This document shows positions 1 to 9,524 of a stretch of 64,000 nt of DNA, in pieces. The notes beneath the pieces are model-generated. The model was not told where the DNA came from. It did not search any database and saw only the letters and a program-made list of their open reading frames with translations. Origin of the DNA: Zoogloeaceae bacterium. Its GTDB lineage: Bacteria; Pseudomonadota; Gammaproteobacteria; Burkholderiales; Rhodocyclaceae. The DNA lies in contig JAEUNY010000086.1 of the NCBI GenBank assembly GCA_016791005.1, positions 1 through 64,000 of the forward strand. The letters run 5' to 3'. Position 1 is the first letter of the stretch. Each line of letters begins with the position of its first letter. Both the position numbers and the translations under genes were made by a program.

Positions 1-2619
1 ATCCATCTCCTGCGCGTGCAGTGAGCGCCCACTCGTCTGGATGTGGTACTTGAGCTTCTGGCTGCGCTCGTTGGCGCCGTACTTGTTCTTCATCGCCACC
101 GCCCAGATGCGGCGGGCGACGCGGCCGATCACCGAGTATTCCGGGTCCATGCCGTTGCTGAAGAAGAAGGACAGGTTGGGGGCGAAGTCATCGATGTGCA
201 TGCCCCGCGCCAGATAGCTCTCCACGTAGGTGAAGCCATTGGAGAGAGTGAAGGCAAGCTGGCTGATGGGGTTCGCGCCCGCCTCGGCGATATGATAGCC
301 GGAGATGGACACCGAGTAGAAGTTCTGCACCTGGTGATGGACAAAGTACTCCTGGATGTCGCCCATCATCTTAAGGGCGAATTCCGTGGAGAAGATGCAG
401 GTGTTCTGGCCCTGGTCTTCCTTGAGGATGTCCGCCTGCACGGTGCCCCGCACGGTCTTGAGGGTCCATTCGCGGATCTTCTGCACTTCGTCGTCGGTGG
501 GGTCCCGGCCGTTGTCGGCGGCAAACTTGGCCACCTGCTGGTCCATGGCGGTGTTGAAGAACATGGCCAGGATGATGGGCGCGGGTCCATTGATGGTCAT
601 GGACACCGAGGTGGTCGGGCAGCACAGATCAAAGCCGTCGTAGAGCACCTTCATGTCGTCCAGGGTGGCAATGGACACCCCGGAGTTGCCGATCTTGCCG
701 TAGATGTCGGGACGCGGATCGGGGTCGCAGCCATACAGCGTCACCGAGTCGAAGGCGGTGGAAAGGCGGTGGGCCGGCATCCCTTCGGACACCCGCTTGA
801 AGCGGCGGTTGGTGCGGAAGGCATCCCCCTCGCCGGCGAACATGCGGGTGGGGTCCTCGCCCTCGCGCTTGAAGGCGAACACGCCGGCGGTGAAGGGGAA
901 GGAACCGGGGACGTTTTCCTTCATGAGGAAGCGCAGGGTCTCTCCCTCATCCTCGAAAGCCGGCAGGGCGACCTTGCGGATCTTGCTGCCCGAGAGGGAT
1001 TCGGTGGTGAGCTTGGTGCGGATCTCCTTGTCGCGGATCTTCACCACGTACTCATCAGCGGCGTAGAGCTCCCGGGTCTTGGGCCACTGGTCGAGCAGCT
1101 TCTTGGCCGTCGGGGTGAGTTCGCCATCCTTCCAGCTCACCAGCTCGTCAAAATGCTCCGCCGGCTTGCCACATTGTTCGAACAGGGCCTTGGCGGTGCG
1201 CAGGGATTGACGCTCCCGGGCCACCCGGGCCTGTTGGGCCGTGTGTTTGTGATAGTCCCGCACGCTGTCGGCGATCTCGGCGAGGTAGCGGATGCGCTCG
1301 GCGGGGACGATGGCCCGCCCCTTGGAGGAGGACTTCACCCCCACCTTGGGCAGCTTGCCGGATTTGGCCTTGAGCCCTTTCTCGACCAGGCGCGGCAAAA
1401 GGGCTTGATACAGGCCGGTGACGCCGTCGTCGTTGAAGCGGGCGGCCATGGTGCCAAAAACCGGCATCTCTTCGACGCTGGTGCCAAACAATTCCCGGTT
1501 GCGCTGGTACTGCTTGCGCACGTCCCGCAGGGCATCCTCCGCGCCCTTGCGATCGTACTTGTTGATGGCGACGAAGTCCGCGAAGTCCAGCATGTCGATC
1601 TTCTCGAGCTGGCTCGCCGCACCGAACTCCGGCGTCATCACGTAGAGGGACACATCGACAAAGGGCACGATGGCCGCGTCGCCCTGGCCGATGCCCGAGG
1701 TCTCCACGATTATTAGGTCGAAACCTGCCAGCTTGCAGGCTGCAATGACCTCCGGCAGCGCGGCCGACACTTCGGAGCCGGTGTCCCGGGTGGCCAGGGA
1801 ACGCATGAAGATGTTTTCATGGTCGATGGCGTTCATGCGGATGCGGTCCCCCAGGAGCGCCCCGCCGGTGCGCTTGCGGGAGGGGTCGATAGAGACAATG
1901 GCAATGCGCAGGCGGTCATCCTGGTCCAGGCGCAGCCGCCGTACGAGTTCGTCGGTGAGGGAGCTCTTGCCCGCGCCGCCGGTCCCGGTAATGCCCAGGG
2001 TGGGCGTCTTGACCTTGGCGGCGGCGTCCTTGAGGGCGGCCTTGACCTCGGCCCCACAGGCGCCGTTTTCCAGGGCGGTAATGATCCGCGCCAGGGCCCG
2101 GCGATCGCCGGCGGTCAGGCGCTTGAGGATGGCCTCCGCGCCCTGGGGCGCTGCCGCGGTAAGGTCGTAATCGGATTTCTCAACCACATCGTTGATCATG
2201 CCCTGCAGGCCGATCGTGGCGCCGTCGGCCGGAGAGTAGATCCGGGTGACGCCGTAGGCATGAAGCTCGTCGATCTCGGCGGGCACGATGACCCCGCCGC
2301 CGCCGCCGAACACCTTGATCCCTTCGCCGCCGTTGGCCCGGAGCAAATCAATCATGTACTTGAAGAATTCGACGTGGCCGCCCTGGTAGGAGGTGATGGC
2401 GATGCCCTGCACATCTTCCTGCAGGGCCGCATTGACGATCTCCCCCACCGAGCGGTTGTGCCCCAGGTGGATCACCTCGGAGCCGGTGGATTGGAGGATG
2501 CGGCGCATGATGTTGATCGAGGCGTCATGGCCATCGAACAGCGCAGCCGCCGTGACAAAACGGACCTTGTTTTTCGGCTTGTAGGGAACCAGTTTCTTGC
2601 TCACGGATAAATCGCTCAT
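1..2619 (-). CDS. icmF: Fused isobutyryl-CoA mutase IcmF (partial; 3' end outside window)
   Basis: Adenosylcobalamin-dependent carbon-skeleton mutase interconverting isobutyryl-CoA and n-butyryl-CoA. 873 codons are visible from the ATG at 2619 and the frame runs off the left edge; family members are about 1,090 aa, so roughly the last 200 residues are missing. Domain order is the IcmF one: N-terminal B12-binding domain (DGHDAS), MeaB-like G-domain with P-loop [12 protein letters not shown] (Lys218) and NKYD, then the substrate domain. Active-site positions by local alignment: Phe594 (RMFAGEG) and Gln738 (GQNTCIF), the pair known for isobutyryl-CoA; pivalyl-CoA mutases have Leu/His and methylmalonyl-CoA mutases Tyr/Arg. 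It is divergent from the kinase gene at 2892, with a promoter and inverted repeat just upstream. Identification is firm; the substrate is inferred from two residues. Confidence 0.95.
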   Translation of the reverse strand, partial: MSDLSVSKKLVPYKPKNKVRFVTAAALFDGHDASINIMRRILQSTGSEVIHLGHNRSVGEIVNAALQEDVQGIAITSYQGGHVEFFKYMIDLLRANGGEGIKVFGGGGGVIVPAEIDELHAYGVTRIYSPADGATIGLQGMINDVVEKSDYDLTAAAPQGAEAILKRLTAGDRRALARIITALENGACGAEVKAALKDAAAKVKTPTLGITGTGGAGKSSLTDELVRRLRLDQDDRLRIAIVSIDPSRKRTGGALLGDRIRMNAIDHENIFMRSLATRDTGSEVSAALPEVIAACKLAGFDLIIVETSGIGQGDAAIVPFVDVSLYVMTPEFGAASQLEKIDMLDFADFVAINKYDRKGAEDALRDVRKQYQRNRELFGTSVEEMPVFGTMAARFNDDGVTGLYQALLPRLVEKGLKAKSGKLPKVGVKSSSKGRAIVPAERIRYLAEIADSVRDYHKHTAQQARVARERQSLRTAKALFEQCGKPAEHFDELVSWKDGELTPTAKKLLDQWPKTRELYAADEYVVKIRDKEIRTKLTTESLSGSKIRKVALPAFEDEGETLRFLMKENVPGSFPFTAGVFAFKREGEDPTRMFAGEGDAFRTNRRFKRVSEGMPAHRLSTAFDSVTLYGCDPDPRPDIYGKIGNSGVSIATLDDMKVLYDGFDLCCPTTSVSMTINGPAPIILAMFFNTAMDQQVAKFAADNGRDPTDDEVQKIREWTLKTVRGTVQADILKEDQGQNTCIFSTEFALKMMGDIQEYFVHHQVQNFYSVSISGYHIAEAGANPISQLAFTLSNGFTYVESYLARGMHIDDFAPNLSFFFSNGMDPEYSVIGRVARRIWAVAMKNKYGANERSQKLKYHIQTSGRSLHAQEMD

Positions 2620-2677
2620 GCCTCGTCTCCTCCTCGAATTGTGATCGCTCTTGCCCGCCCCCCGGCGAGTGGAACGA

Positions 2678-2711
2678 AATCTAGTGGAAGCTTACGTTAA
2701 CGTCAACGTAA
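2678..2711 (-). promoter_or_regulatory. icmF promoter overlapping an inverted-repeat operator
   Basis: On the minus strand TTGACG (2706-2701) and TAGATT (2683-2678) are 17 bp apart, a good sigma-70 match about 60 bp upstream of the icmF ATG. The -35 lies inside the inverted repeat TTACGTT-N6-AACGTAA (2692-2711), which itself holds the perfect palindrome ACGTTAACGT (2694-2703). The repeat resembles sites of acyl-CoA catabolism regulators such as MerR-family LiuR; that assignment is inference. An operator over the -35 would suit repression or MerR-type control. Confidence 0.55.
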
Positions 2712-2891
2712 ACTTCTCTTGGCACTTCAACCCCCCTAATCCCCCCCATCCGCAGCCCGGGATCTGCATCGAAATGCGGCAAGTTACCCAGTGTGCGGCG
2801 GGAAAGTTGCGGAACTGTTGCGCAATGTAGGCAATTGTTTCATCCTGCATTTTCATAAGATAGAACACCCGCAAGGGGGAGTCAGGAGACC

Positions 2892-4937
2892 ATGATCATG
2901 GCGGTCGCCCCACCGGCGCCCCGTCCCGAAGCTTTGCGCCGATACGATCTGCTGCTGGCGGGTCTGGACCTGCTGGACCAGGGCGTAGCGGTATTCGATG
3001 CGACGCCGGAGCTCGTCACCTGGAACAAGGCCTTCACCCGCCTGCTGGATTTTCCCGAGTCCATGGTCCGGGTGGGCACCCCCTTCGAAGATTTCGTCCG
3101 CTACAACGCCCAGCGCGGCGAATACGGCGAGGGCGAGGTCGATCGCCTGGTGGCGGAACGCATGCGAGCCGTCCGCGCCTTTCAGCCCCACTACACGGAG
3201 CGGGCGCGGCCCAATGGCCAGGTTCTGGCGATTCGCGGCGTGCCGATTCCCAATCTGGGATTCGTGTCCCTGTGGACCGACGTCACGGAGCAGCGGCGCA
3301 ATGAGCGCCTGATCCAGGAGCACAACGCGGTGCTCGAGGCGCGGGTCCGAGAACGCACCTCCGCGCTGACCCGCGCCAACCAGGAGATCGACCAGATTGC
3401 CGAGGCCCTGCGCCTGTCGGAAGGTCGCCTGCGGCTCATCATGGACGCCATTCCGGCGCTGATCGCCCATGTGGATGCGGGGCACCATTACCTCTACGCC
3501 AACCGCGGCTACGCCGAATGGTTCGGCCTCACCCCGGAGGCCATCTGCGGCCTGACGATCGAGCAGGTTTTCGGAGCCGAGGCCTACAGCATCATCCGTC
3601 CATACCTGGACCTGGCGGCTGCAGGTGAGCAGGTCAGCTACGAGTATTCCCGCCAGGGCCCGGAAGGGCGAACGGTGCATGCCCGCAGCGTGGTGGTGCC
3701 AGAAGTGTCCCTGGAAGGTGGCGTGCAGGGCTTCTTCGTCCTCTCCATCGACATCACGGAGCAGAAGGCCAGCCAGGCAGCCCTCATCCAGGCGCAGAAG
3801 ATGGAAGCCGTCGGGCAGCTCACCGGCGGCCTCGCCCACGACTTCAACAACCTCCTCACTATCATCATCGGCAATCTGTCGACCCTCAAGGACAAGCTGC
3901 CCGGCGGCAACATGGCGGGGCCCTACATCACCCCCGCACTCCAGGCGGCGCAGCGTGGCGCCGAACTGATCCGCCGGCTCCTCACCTTCTCCCGCCGGCA
4001 ATCCCTGGACCCCACGGCGGTGGAGGTAACGGGCCTCATCCTCAACATGACCCAGCTCCTGTCCCACTCGCTGTCGGAGTCCATCGACATCCAGACCCAG
4101 CTGCCCGACCCGCCGCTCTACGCCCTGGCCGACCCCCATCAGCTTGAAAACGCACTCCTGAATCTGGCCATCAATGCCCGGGACGCCATGCCCCAGGGGG
4201 GCCGCCTCACCATTTCCGCCAGCGCGGTCAAAGTGGAGGGCAAACTTGCCAACCGATTCGAACTGGCCCGGGGCGACTACGTCCTGATCGACGTGGCAGA
4301 TACCGGATTCGGCATTCCCGCCGCGTTGCTGGGCCGGGTTTTCGAGCCGTTCTTCACGACCAAGCCCTTCGGCAGCGGCAGCGGGCTGGGACTCTCGATG
4401 GTGTATGGCTTCGTCCGCCAATCCGGCGGCAATGCCCGGATCCGCAGCAAGCCCGGGCGAGGCACGACCGTCTCCTTCGTGCTCCCAGTGGCCGACGCGC
4501 CCCTCGCCCCCCCCGCCCCCCGCCCGACCGCCGGCCACACACCGGACGCGCCGCAATTGCCCGTTCTCCTCGTCGAAGACGAACCCGATGTGCGCCGGGT
4601 GATCCGGCAGCAACTGATGGACCTGGGCTACCCCGTCATCGAGGCGGACAATGGGCTGGAGGCCAAAGGGATGCTCGAAGCCGTCCCGGACATTTCGATC
4701 CTGGTCTCGGACACCGTCATGCCCGGCGGCATGGACGGCCGCGATCTCGCCCGGGCGGCCCGCCAGATCCGGCCGGACCTGCCCATATTGCTCATTACCG
4801 GCTACACGGCCAACGCCACACCGGACGCCATCCCCGTGCTGCGCAAGCCCTTCGACAAAGCGACCCTTGCCCGGGCCCTCCGCGACCTCCTGGGCCAGCA
4901 CACCCTGGAACCCCTTGCCGTTCAAGAGACACCATGA
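2892..4937 (+). CDS. PAS-domain hybrid sensor histidine kinase with C-terminal receiver
   Basis: Cytoplasmic two-component kinase; no membrane segment is seen. Domains: PAS_7-type sensor (about residues 22-135), a coiled-coil (136-180), a second PAS (180-300), HisKA with the phospho-acceptor His316 in LAHDFNN, an HATPase domain (NLAINARDAM; DTGFGIP; GSGSGLGLSMVYGF), and a receiver with Asp607 in SDTVMPG and Lys in RKPFD. Start: an AGGAG at 2884-2888 is only 3 nt from the ATG at 2892 but 9 nt from a second in-frame ATG at 2898, so MAVAPP may be the true N-terminus. It overlaps the response regulator by ATGA, so the two are co-translated. Its position divergent from icmF suggests but does not prove a link to acyl-CoA metabolism. 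The ligand is unknown. Confidence 0.9.
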   Translation: MIMAVAPPAPRPEALRRYDLLLAGLDLLDQGVAVFDATPELVTWNKAFTRLLDFPESMVRVGTPFEDFVRYNAQRGEYGEGEVDRLVAERMRAVRAFQPHYTERARPNGQVLAIRGVPIPNLGFVSLWTDVTEQRRNERLIQEHNAVLEARVRERTSALTRANQEIDQIAEALRLSEGRLRLIMDAIPALIAHVDAGHHYLYANRGYAEWFGLTPEAICGLTIEQVFGAEAYSIIRPYLDLAAAGEQVSYEYSRQGPEGRTVHARSVVVPEVSLEGGVQGFFVLSIDITEQKASQAALIQAQKMEAVGQLTGGLAHDFNNLLTIIIGNLSTLKDKLPGGNMAGPYITPALQAAQRGAELIRRLLTFSRRQSLDPTAVEVTGLILNMTQLLSHSLSESIDIQTQLPDPPLYALADPHQLENALLNLAINARDAMPQGGRLTISASAVKVEGKLANRFELARGDYVLIDVADTGFGIPAALLGRVFEPFFTTKPFGSGSGLGLSMVYGFVRQSGGNARIRSKPGRGTTVSFVLPVADAPLAPPAPRPTAGHTPDAPQLPVLLVEDEPDVRRVIRQQLMDLGYPVIEADNGLEAKGMLEAVPDISILVSDTVMPGGMDGRDLARAARQIRPDLPILLITGYTANATPDAIPVLRKPFDKATLARALRDLLGQHTLEPLAVQETP

Positions 4938-5659
4938 GCCCCAATCCCATCATGTCGGCCCAGGTCCTGGTCCTGGAAGACGAACCCGAAGTGGCGCGCC
5001 TGATCTGCGCCAGCCTTGCCGACTACGGCCTGCAGGCCGAGACCGTGCCGACCGGCCGCGAGCTCCTCAAACGCGCCCAGCGCTCTGCCCCCGACCTCTG
5101 CCTGATCGACCTTGGGCTGCCCGACATGGACGGCCTTCAGGTCCTCAAGGAACTTCAGGAGCGGGCGCCCTGCGCGGTGATGATCCTCACCGGCCGCAAT
5201 GACGTCTCGGACCGGGTTCTGGGCCTGGAACTGGGGGCCGACGACTACTTGGTCAAACCCTTCGAGCCGCGGGAACTCGTCGCCCGGGCCCGCTCCATCC
5301 TGCGCCGCTACCAGCGCAACGCCAGTGAAGCTCCGGTCACCGTGAGCCCGGGAGTCGCCCACTTCAACGGATGGACTTTCGACCCGGGCCGCCACCATCT
5401 TCTGACCCCCACCGGCGAGGAAGTCGGCCTGTCGGCAGCGGAAGCGGCCCTGCTGCAGACCCTCCTGCGTCGCCCCAACCGCATCCTGACCCGGGAACAA
5501 CTGCTGGGCGAGCGGGACGTGGACCCCTACGACCGCAGCATCGACGTGCGGATCTCCCGCCTGCGCCGCAAGCTTGACGACGACCCCCAGAATCCACGCC
5601 TCATCAAGACCGTTTACGGTGCCGGTTACCTTTTTACCGCCAGCGTCACCTGGGGCTGA
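4934..5659 (+). CDS. OmpR/PhoB-family response regulator
   Basis: 241-aa DNA-binding response regulator. The N-terminal receiver has acidic residues LEDEPE, phospho-acceptor Asp59 (LIDLGLPD), a Thr in ILTGRND and Lys in LVKPFEP. The C-terminal winged helix ends in [12 protein letters not shown] and [10 protein letters not shown], typical of the Trans_reg_C family. The start ATG overlaps the kinase stop (ATGA), which makes this the cognate partner; phosphotransfer may run through the kinase's own receiver or directly. Target genes cannot be read from the sequence. Confidence 0.93.
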   Translation: MSPNPIMSAQVLVLEDEPEVARLICASLADYGLQAETVPTGRELLKRAQRSAPDLCLIDLGLPDMDGLQVLKELQERAPCAVMILTGRNDVSDRVLGLELGADDYLVKPFEPRELVARARSILRRYQRNASEAPVTVSPGVAHFNGWTFDPGRHHLLTPTGEEVGLSAAEAALLQTLLRRPNRILTREQLLGERDVDPYDRSIDVRISRLRRKLDDDPQNPRLIKTVYGAGYLFTASVTWG

Positions 5660-5711
5660 ATCGGCCGCGCCGGCCTGGCATAAAATGGGCGTTTATTCGA
5701 GGGAGAGCACC

Positions 5712-6188
5712 ATGACGACAAGACCTTTCAAAGTGCTGGGGATTCAGCAAATCGCCATCGGCGGCCCGAGCAAGGAGCGCCTGCGCACTCTGTGGGTGGA
5801 AAAGCTCGGGCTGGAGATTACCGGCAATTTTGTGTCCGAGCGGGAGAACGTGGATGAGGACATCTGCGCCATGGGATCCGGCCCCTTCAAGGTGGAGGTG
5901 GACCTCATGCAACCCCTGGATCCGGAGAAAAAGCCAGCCGTCCACACCACCCCCCTGAACCACGTCGGCCTGTGGATCGACGACCTGCCCAAGGCCGTGG
6001 AGTGGCTCGGCGCCAATGGCGTGCGCTTTGCCCCCGGCGGCATCCGCAAGGGCGCGGCCGGCTTCGACATCTGCTTCCTCCACCCCAAGGGCAATGAAGA
6101 ATTCCCCGTGGGGGGCGAAGGCGTGCTGGTGGAACTAGTCCAGGCGCCGCCTGAAGTCGTGCAAGCCTTCGCCAAACTTGCCGGCTAA
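5712..6188 (+). CDS. VOC (glyoxalase I-fold) protein, possible methylmalonyl-CoA epimerase
   Basis: 158-aa single-module vicinal-oxygen-chelate protein. The ATG at 5712 follows a GGGAG at 5701-5705; an upstream in-frame extension overlaps the response regulator gene and is not used. Likely metal ligands: Gln in IQQIAIG where most epimerases have His, His in [11 protein letters not shown], and Glu in LVELVQ. The [10 protein letters not shown] and VELVQ segments resemble methylmalonyl-CoA epimerase, and the window otherwise encodes propionyl-CoA carboxylase and methylmalonyl-CoA mutase without an epimerase. Lactoylglutathione lyase is an alternative; Gln is also a metal ligand in human glyoxalase I. 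A -10-like TAAAAT lies at 5681. Fold is secure, substrate is not. Confidence 0.75.
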   Translation: MTTRPFKVLGIQQIAIGGPSKERLRTLWVEKLGLEITGNFVSERENVDEDICAMGSGPFKVEVDLMQPLDPEKKPAVHTTPLNHVGLWIDDLPKAVEWLGANGVRFAPGGIRKGAAGFDICFLHPKGNEEFPVGGEGVLVELVQAPPEVVQAFAKLAG

Positions 6189-6681
6189 CCCTGCGGCGAG
6201 AGGCGCTGGTAGGCAAGCCTTGCCGCACCCCGGGTCGGCAAGTGCACCCCACCCAACAATGCGCCCGGGGACGGGCGCGCTTAAAAGCACCTGCGCCGGG
6301 CGCATTCGAAACCCTGACCCTTGGCGGGTCCGCTTTGCTGCCACGATCTGAACCCGGACAATAGTCCCGCCAAGCCAACTACACGGCGGAGTGGGGCTTC
6401 CAACTAAGCCCACCTCCGCCTTCGCGCCACCGAACAAAGTCGCTGTGCCAGACGTGTTTGCCCGCTTCCCCTCCATCCTGCCAATTGGAAGCGAGGCACC
6501 CCAGTCCGTCCCATCCCTATAGCGCCCGCATTCTGACGCCCCACTCGCCCAGCGAGCGTCGTCAGCCTGCAACCTTTCCTCGCCACAATCCGCCCCTGCG
6601 CCCTCCAGCGCCGCGCCCGCGACGGGATGTGGCCCCAGGTCGCGCCTTCGACCACGACCCTCTTTGCATCCGGAGACTCGC
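6189..6681. other. 493-bp non-coding stretch with two hairpins
   Basis: No credible gene is seen. A 7-bp inverted repeat (CTTGCCG 6219-6225 with CGGCAAG 6236-6242) lies 30 bp after the VOC stop but lacks a T-run. A longer imperfect hairpin spans 6385-6420: GGCGGAG pairs with CTCCGCC and TGGG(G)CTT with AAGCCCA, around the loop CCAACT. The rest looks like low-complexity GC-rich intergenic DNA. Confidence 0.5.
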
Positions 6682-7698
6682 ATGCGGAAATCCCTCCTCG
6701 CCCTAGCCTTGGCCAGCGCCCTTGTTGCCCTGCCCCACGCCGCCCAGGCCGCCACCGGCACTGAAATCGACCAATCTGCCAAGGCCCTCAGCATCGCCGT
6801 CCTGGCGGACACCCCCTACGGCAACGCCCAGCGGGCGGTCTTCCCCGCCATGATCGACAGCGTGAACAACGACCCCAAGGTCCGCGTCGTCATCCACCTG
6901 GGCGATCTCAAGAACGGCAGCACCTCCTGCTCCAATGAATACCTGGGCTTCGTCGTTGAACAACTCGCTCGTCTGCAGGATCCCCTGGTCTACACCCCGG
7001 GCGACAACGAATGGACCGACTGCCACCGCCTGAACAACGGCCCCTTCGACCCCCTGGAGCGCCTGGACTGGATCCGCACAACGCTCTTCCCGCAACCCGG
7101 CACCACGCTGGGGGGCCGCCCCAAGAGCGTGTTCACCCAGGCCCATGAGCCGGGCTTTGAAACCTTCGTCGAGAACGTGCTGTGGTTTGAGTCCCGCGTC
7201 GCCTTCAGCGCCGTTCATGTGGTGGGCAGCAACAACTCCAAGGCCGCCTGGACCAACGAGCAACCCAGCGACACCGAGCGCCGCAAAGCCGAACGCCTGG
7301 CCCGCACCGAAGCCGCCATTGCCTGGATCGACCGCACGTTCGATCTGGCCGGAGAACAAGGCGCCGCCGGCGTGGTGATCGCCATGCAGGCCGACATGTG
7401 GGACGCCTTCTCGGTGAACAACCACCTGCCCCTGGACGGCTTCACGTCCATCGCCCAGCGCCTGGCCGACCGCGCCCGCGCCTTCGGCCGCCCCGTGCTC
7501 CTCCTCCAGGGCGACTCCCACGGCTACCTGGTGGACAACCCGCTGGCGGGGGCTGACCCGGTACATCACATCGCCCACCCCGTGCCCAACCTGACCCGCA
7601 TCGTCGCTCCCGGCGCCACCGCCACCCAATGGCTGCGCCTCAACGTCGATCCCGCCAAGCCCGAGGTGTTCACCTGGGAAGCGGTGAACGTTCAGTAA
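6682..7698 (+). CDS. Secreted metallophosphoesterase-like protein
   Basis: 338 aa from the ATG at 6682, preceded by CGGAG at 6671-6675; an in-frame ATG 18 bp upstream lacks this spacing. The N-terminus is a classic Sec signal peptide (MRKS, hydrophobic ALALASALVAL, cleavage near AQA-A), so the product is periplasmic or exported. Calcineurin-like motifs are present but altered: LADTPY where DxH is expected, HLGDLK for GDxxD, PGDNEW for GNH(D/E), and LLQGDSHGY near the C-terminus. Substrate unknown. It stands alone, with long intergenic regions on both sides. Confidence 0.75.
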   Translation: MRKSLLALALASALVALPHAAQAATGTEIDQSAKALSIAVLADTPYGNAQRAVFPAMIDSVNNDPKVRVVIHLGDLKNGSTSCSNEYLGFVVEQLARLQDPLVYTPGDNEWTDCHRLNNGPFDPLERLDWIRTTLFPQPGTTLGGRPKSVFTQAHEPGFETFVENVLWFESRVAFSAVHVVGSNNSKAAWTNEQPSDTERRKAERLARTEAAIAWIDRTFDLAGEQGAAGVVIAMQADMWDAFSVNNHLPLDGFTSIAQRLADRARAFGRPVLLLQGDSHGYLVDNPLAGADPVHHIAHPVPNLTRIVAPGATATQWLRLNVDPAKPEVFTWEAVNVQ

Positions 7699-8019
7699 AG
7701 AAGGCGCACGACAGGCCTCCCAGGCTCCGGGGCACATCTGAGGTCCCAGGGAGTGAAGCTGGCACAACGCCAGCGGGGCCGCCCCTACTTTGAATCCGGC
7801 TTGAAGTGAGCTCGGCAAATACCCCCCTCCAGGGGGTTGGGGCAGTATGTCTTTCAGCCTGGAATTCGTGCAACGAGGAGTTTCGTTGCGGGGCCAACGC
7901 CAGCGGCATTCCGGCTCTTAGCCCGAGCAGGTCGCAAAAGCACAGCACCTTCCATCTGATGGGCCTGGGCAGAGCTTGGCAGCTTGCGAAAGGCGCCCGC
8001 GGGGGCTGACTGATCCAGG
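7699..8019. other. 321-bp intergenic stretch, no gene recognised
   Basis: Lies between convergent genes. It holds two near-copies of a short direct repeat (AACGCCAGCGG, near 7765 and 7899) and small hairpins such as CAACGA/TCGTTG near 7870, but no intrinsic terminator with a T-run and no convincing coding frame. Confidence 0.4.
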
Positions 8020-8460
8020 TCAGGCACCACCCTGCGCACCCAGCAAGTCGAGGGTCAGCGGATCCCTCTGGCCTCCGAAGAAACGCGCCAGCGCATCAGT
8101 GAAAGGCTCGATGGTCGGCCCGGCCTCGGCAAAAAGGGTGAGGCACGAGCGAAGTTTAAGCGCATCAACGTCGCCCAGAATTTGGCGAGCCGTCACGTCC
8201 GGATGAGCCAGCATAGCCTGGACGCTCTCGAGCAGACGGGGCCCGAGTATCGGATGGGCAAGATAGGCGCGGGCCTCGCCCAGCCCCCCCAGGCCGTAAA
8301 ACTGCGCCGTCGTGCTGCGTCCAAGCCCCGCCAACTGGGGAAAAACGAACCAGATCCAGTGGGAGGACTTCCGTCCCCGTCGCAGCTCGGCCAACGCTAC
8401 CGCGTAGGTCGTCCTCTGGGCCTCAACGAAGCGGATCAGGTGGTAAGGATCCCCAGTCAT
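8020..8460 (-). CDS. DUF1810 family protein
   Basis: 146-aa soluble protein matching DUF1810 along its length: the N-terminal DPYHLIRFVEAQ, the family hallmark SHWIWFVFPQLAGLG, and the central RAYLAHPILGPRL are all recognisable. Homologues are widespread in bacteria and of uncertain biochemical function. The start ATG at 8460 begins MTGDPYHL. It runs in the same direction as the zinc peptidase gene 27 bp upstream and may be co-transcribed with it. Confidence 0.88.
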   Translation of the reverse strand: MTGDPYHLIRFVEAQRTTYAVALAELRRGRKSSHWIWFVFPQLAGLGRSTTAQFYGLGGLGEARAYLAHPILGPRLLESVQAMLAHPDVTARQILGDVDALKLRSCLTLFAEAGPTIEPFTDALARFFGGQRDPLTLDLLGAQGGA

Positions 8461-8487
8461 TCCAAACTCGCTGCTTCAGCCCGCCCC

Positions 8488-9348
8488 TCAGAGCGAGGCG
8501 ACTGAAAAGGTATCGCAGTCGCCCATGCGACCGGATTCCAGCCCGCGCCGGAACCAGCGCACCCGCTGGGCCGAGGATCCATGGGTGAAGCTGTCGGGAA
8601 CCGCATACCCCCGAGCTTCCTTTTGCAGTCGGTCGTCGCCGATGGCCGTTGCGGCCGCCAAGGCCTCCTCGACGTCCCCGGCTTCCAGCACATGGCGCGC
8701 CCGATCAGCGTGGTAGGCCCACACCCCGGCCAGGCAATCCGCCTGAAGTTCCAGACGCACGGAAAGCAGGTTCCCTTCGCGCTCCGTCACCCGCTGGCGC
8801 GCAGACTGGACTTTCTCGGAGATCCCCAGGACGTTCTGGACGTGATGCCCCACCTCGTGGGCGATCACGTAGGCCTGGGCAAAATCCCCCGGAGCGCGGA
8901 AGCGGGTGCGCATCTCTTCATAAAAAGACAAATCGATGTATACCTTCTGATCGCCGGGGCAGTAAAACGGTCCCATTGCGGCCTGGCCCGTCCCACAGGC
9001 GGTGGGGGTCATGCCTGAAAACAAGACCAGACTGGGCATCGGGTACTGCCGTCCGGACTGCTTGAATAGTGCGCTCCAGGTGTCTTCCGTGTCTGCCAAC
9101 ACCATGGACACGAACCGCGCTTCGGTATCGCCTTCCGGCGGTCTTTGTGCGGGGGCTTGCTGGACCGGAGCCGACCCGCCGGCGAGGTTGAGAATCACCC
9201 GGGGATCGACGCCGAAATACATGGCGATCAGGGCGATGGCGATGGTTCCCACACCAATGCGTCCGCCCCCCAGGCGCCCCCCTCTGCCCCCGCCCTCACC
9301 CCGCCGGTCCTCGACGTTTTCGCTTTCCCGCCCGTCATCGAATCGCAT
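8488..9348 (-). CDS. Neutral zinc metallopeptidase, YpfJ family
   Basis: 286 aa. The start ATG at 9348 has GGAGA 5 nt upstream on the minus strand. The N-terminus is Gly/Arg-rich (GGRGGRLGGGR) followed by one membrane segment (IGVGTIAIALIAMYF), so the catalytic domain is probably periplasmic. Zinc site: AHEVGHHVQN, with the downstream ELQADCLAGVWA typical of the family. Length and architecture match YpfJ/KPN_02809 proteins, whose substrate is not established. Possibly transcribed together with the DUF1810 gene. Confidence 0.92.
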   Translation of the reverse strand: MRFDDGRESENVEDRRGEGGGRGGRLGGGRIGVGTIAIALIAMYFGVDPRVILNLAGGSAPVQQAPAQRPPEGDTEARFVSMVLADTEDTWSALFKQSGRQYPMPSLVLFSGMTPTACGTGQAAMGPFYCPGDQKVYIDLSFYEEMRTRFRAPGDFAQAYVIAHEVGHHVQNVLGISEKVQSARQRVTEREGNLLSVRLELQADCLAGVWAYHADRARHVLEAGDVEEALAAATAIGDDRLQKEARGYAVPDSFTHGSSAQRVRWFRRGLESGRMGDCDTFSVASL

Positions 9349-9408
9349 GCCTGTCTCCGGAGTCTGCGGCCAAGATCTTACTCCCGCGCAGCCAAGGCAC
9401 CGGAGCAC

Positions 9409-9434
9409 AAAAAAAAGGCTCACTTGCGTGAGCC
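9409..9434 (-). terminator. Intrinsic terminator of the mcm-meaB-pccBA operon
   Basis: Perfect 7-bp stem GGCTCAC/GTGAGCC (9417-9434) with loop TTGC and an 8-base A-run at 9409-9416, which is a U-run on the minus strand. It lies about 90 bp past the pccA stop. Confidence 0.9.
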
Positions 9435-9495
9435 TTGAGCCCTCGATAGGAACCCACCCGAAGGCAGGCCTCCCTCCCCATCGAACGCAACCGGT

Positions 9496-9516
9496 GGGCA
9501 CCCCCAGGGGGTGCCC
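9496..9516. repeat. Perfect 10-bp inverted repeat after pccA
   Basis: GGGCACCCCC and GGGGGTGCCC flank a single A, 8 bp beyond the pccA stop. It forms a very stable hairpin without a T-run and may protect the operon's 3' end or assist termination. Confidence 0.7.
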
Positions 9517-9524
9517 GAAACTCT

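Noticed and set aside
43-1716. 557-codon plus-strand frame over icmF
   Set aside because: The minus strand encodes a clear IcmF protein; the plus-strand product has no family features.
2853-4925. 690-codon open frame antisense to the hybrid kinase
   Set aside because: High-GC codon bias leaves antisense frames open; the translation has no recognisable domain while the plus-strand frame has complete kinase motifs.
7806-8009. 67-codon frame after the metallophosphoesterase
   Set aside because: GTG start without a ribosome site and no family features.
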